This document shows, in pieces, positions 62,386 to 64,000 of a stretch of 64,000 bases of DNA. The translations under genes and the position numbers were made by a program. The notes below the pieces were generated by a model that was given only the letters and a program-made list of their open reading frames with translations, was not told where the DNA came from and did not search any database. Source of the DNA: Solirubrobacterales bacterium (GTDB taxonomy: Bacteria > Actinomycetota > Thermoleophilia > Solirubrobacterales > Solirubrobacteraceae); NCBI GenBank assembly GCA_947474595.1, contig CANJIV010000008.1, forward strand, positions 1 through 64,000. Reading direction: 5' to 3'. The stretch's first letter is position 1; each line of letters starts with the position of its first letter.

Positions 62386-62974
62386 CGAGCACCTCCTGCG
62401 TCGCAGCCAGAGTCAACCCGCGCGATCGCAGCAAGACTGCAAGGTGGTAGACCAAGTCTGCTGACTCCTCAGCGACGCGTTTATCGCTCTCCTCGCGAGC
62501 TGCACGGGTTACCTCCTCTGCCTCCTCCTGCACCTTCGATCCGATCATCTCGGGATCCGCTAGTAGGGCAGCGGTATAGGAAGCGCCTGGATCTGCGCCG
62601 CTGCGATCGGCGATCGTGCGTTCGAGCTCGGGCAGGACCTCGTATGGAGCCATTGGCTGCATCTGTCCCCGGTAGAAGCAGCTGCGCTGCCCGGTGTGGC
62701 AGGCGGGGCCCGCGGGCTCGACTAGCGCTACCAGCGCGTCGCCATCGCAGTCGAAGCGGATTGCTCTGACCTTTTGAATATTTCCACTTGTGGCGCCCTT
62801 GTGCCACAGCTCGCTGCGCGACCGGCTCCAGAGGTGCAGCTCTCCGGTCTCTCTGGTCAGCGCCAAGGAGTCGGCATTCATGTAGGCCAGAGTGAGGACC
62901 TCTCCGGTGTTCCAGTCTTGAACCACGCACGGAAGTAGCCCGTTTTCGTCATAGGTCAGCTCAGAGTCATTCAC
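62369..62974 (-). CDS. hisIE: bifunctional HisI/HisE
   Basis: 201 residues. N-terminal PRA-CH domain (1-110): [32 protein letters not shown], the metal ligands [12 protein letters not shown] and [10 protein letters not shown]. The C-terminal PRA-PH domain (about 110-201) has [15 protein letters not shown] and [14 protein letters not shown]. Catalyses histidine pathway steps 2 and 3. GTG start at 62974, TACAAT 9 bases upstream. It opens the trp cluster; the overlap with trpE (17 bases) couples the two pathways. Confidence 0.94.
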   Translation of the reverse strand: MNDSELTYDENGLLPCVVQDWNTGEVLTLAYMNADSLALTRETGELHLWSRSRSELWHKGATSGNIQKVRAIRFDCDGDALVALVEPAGPACHTGQRSCFYRGQMQPMAPYEVLPELERTIADRSGADPGASYTAALLADPEMIGSKVQEEAEEVTRAAREESDKRVAEESADLVYHLAVLLRSRGLTLAATQEVLDGRRG

Positions 62975-62983
62975 AGGACGGCG

Positions 62984-62989
62984 ATTGTA
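62984..62989 (-). promoter_or_regulatory. -10 box for the hisIE-trp operon
   Basis: Minus-strand TACAAT, 9-base spacer, GTG 62974; leader of 2-3 bases. This leaves no room for a leader-peptide attenuator ahead of hisIE. Confidence 0.4.
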
Positions 62990-63161
62990 AGGGGCCGGGG
63001 TCGCGCAGTGCGCCCAACCGCATCAGCCGACCCGCACTCGCACCGCGACGGTGTTGAGTGATTTAGGCGACCGCGCTCGATATATCGGCTAGAAACGGCG
63101 CCCGCGATCGCACGAGCGCAGAGGCCATTTACGAGATCTAGCGTGCCGCGCGGGCCTGCAT

Positions 63162-64000
63162 TTAAGGCCGCTGAGGTCCCGATCGGTTCAGGCGGGTGCG
63201 TGCTACGGCCGCACCCATCTCCCAGGGCCAAAGTTTGGTTCTTGCTCCCAACACATCGAACCCAACGCCCTCTATACGGTCGAGGATCCGTAGATAAACC
63301 GCGCGAGCAAGAGCCATCGCCGGTCGAACTGCGGGTGCGACCGAGGCGATTGCCTTGTCGCCGCCATCGGCGAACAACGAACGGGCGCGCACGACCTCGA
63401 AGGCCAGCAGCGCTTTGAACTGCGGGGTCGCTCTGCCGTCAGCGATGTCTGCCTCGCTAACACCAAAGCGCTCCATATCTTCGGCCGGAAGATAGAGGCG
63501 ATCTAGCTCCCAGTCTTCGCGCACGTCGCGGATGAAGTTAGTCAACTGAAATGCCAAACCAAGAGTGGCGAACTCTTCTCGGCGTTCGGGTGCTGCACCC
63601 AGCAGTGGAGCCATGACGCGCCCAACCGAGGCCGCACTGCCCTGCATGTAGCCATCGAGGTCCTTCCACGTCTGGATCCGAACCCGACCGCAGTCGGTCC
63701 TCATTGAGCTCATATAAACCCGTAGCTCTTGAAGCGGTAGGTCGTGCCTAAGTCCCGCGTGAGCGAGAGCCGCAACGACGGGATTCTCGGAGCCGCCGGT
63801 GAGGACCCCGCGCTCGAGCTCTGCCTCCCAGCGATCTAGATCGGCCCTGCGCAAGGCTGGGTCGCTGTGGCGACGCGGGCCGTCGACAACCTCGTCTGTA
63901 CTACGCACAAAAGCGTAGAGAGCATGGACTGCGGGCTGAACTTCGCTAGGCAATCTACGCGCGGCCCAGTAGTAGGTCGGATCGTGCCGACGGTGGATTC
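63162..64000 (-). CDS. phytoene/squalene synthase (partial, runs off right edge)
   Basis: About 279 residues are visible; the N-terminus lies beyond 64000. From the edge the frame reads RRHDPTYYWAARRLP, then AVHALYAFVRSTDEVVD (first Asp-rich motif), the RVMAPLLGA region, and QLTNFIRDVREDWELDRLYLP (second Asp-rich motif, QxTNFxRDxxED). Head-to-head condensation of two prenyl diphosphates to phytoene, squalene or a precursor. It could belong to a carotenoid or hopanoid pathway; neighbours beyond the edge would decide. Confidence 0.9.
   Translation of the reverse strand, partial: IHRRHDPTYYWAARRLPSEVQPAVHALYAFVRSTDEVVDGPRRHSDPALRRADLDRWEAELERGVLTGGSENPVVAALAHAGLRHDLPLQELRVYMSSMRTDCGRVRIQTWKDLDGYMQGSAASVGRVMAPLLGAAPERREEFATLGLAFQLTNFIRDVREDWELDRLYLPAEDMERFGVSEADIADGRATPQFKALLAFEVVRARSLFADGGDKAIASVAPAVRPAMALARAVYLRILDRIEGVGFDVLGARTKLWPWEMGAAVARTRLNRSGPQRP

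Noticed and set aside
1-64000. CRISPR arrays or insertion sequences
   Set aside because: No spaced direct repeats of CRISPR size and no transposase or terminal inverted repeats were seen on reading both strands.

Overview
The window looks like a chromosomal segment of an actinobacterium (Actinomycetota), most likely a non-model member such as Thermoleophilia/Solirubrobacterales. The evidence is mixed: a DivIVA-like coiled-coil protein, a LAXTG-type sorting signal, a four-domain ribosomal protein S1, a proofreading-dead DNA polymerase I with the actinobacterial Tyr in the O-helix, a group 2 PyrF, and many genes whose start codon sits 6-7 bases after a TANNNT -10 box (leaderless transcripts). 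The base composition is GC-rich but lower than in classic high-GC actinobacteria. The exact class is an inference from gene content, not proven.

Left edge (1-940): the end of a probable integrative element. It holds a possible integrase C-terminus, an exported pentapeptide-repeat protein, and a 41-base 3' fragment of a tRNA-Met gene that has the form of an attachment site. From 973 to about 16 kb comes a mixed region: an MFS transporter, an MBOAT acyltransferase flanked by two SGNH proteins, a thioesterase, a small four-cysteine protein, a heterodimeric ABC exporter with one degenerate ATP site, an enoyl-CoA hydratase, an amino-acid permease and a large secreted YWTD/InlB-repeat protein.

16-25 kb, minus strand: tRNA-Gln(CTG), a FAD reductase, two TrkA-type proteins, two APC permeases fused to USP domains with a tiny membrane protein between them, and a K+-independent H+-pyrophosphatase. 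This looks like a cation/pH homeostasis block. 25-30.6 kb: a DUF1844-like protein, a YbdK-type ligase, Rex, a glutaredoxin, and the tRNA t6A set tsaD-rimI-tsaB-tsaE, preceded by an LAXTG surface protein. 30.6-36.4 kb: a Wzx-like flippase, a dodecin lacking the flavin-stacking Trp, a family-4 uracil-DNA glycosylase, DUF2520-panC-panB, and a hexapeptide acetyltransferase.

36.4-55.5 kb: nucleotide excision repair (uvrA, uvrB), a DivIVA-like protein, an HATPase-like/GNAT fusion, a lytic transglycosylase, coaE (apparently with a non-AUG start), rpsA, a geranylgeranyl-reductase-like flavoprotein, pyrF, polA, a TIGR01777 epimerase and two branched-chain-amino-acid-type binding lipoproteins. 55.5-63 kb: a nearly complete tryptophan pathway transcribed leftward, hisIE-trpE-trpG-trpD-trpC-(internal promoter)-trpF-trpB-trpA, followed by a small membrane protein. 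The window ends inside a phytoene/squalene synthase gene that runs off the right edge.

No stretch longer than about 300 bases lacks a gene once the small genes listed here are included. No CRISPR array, rRNA or insertion sequence was seen. The same -10 rule was used to correct several start codons (thioesterase, UDG, flippase, trpF, the four-Cys protein).
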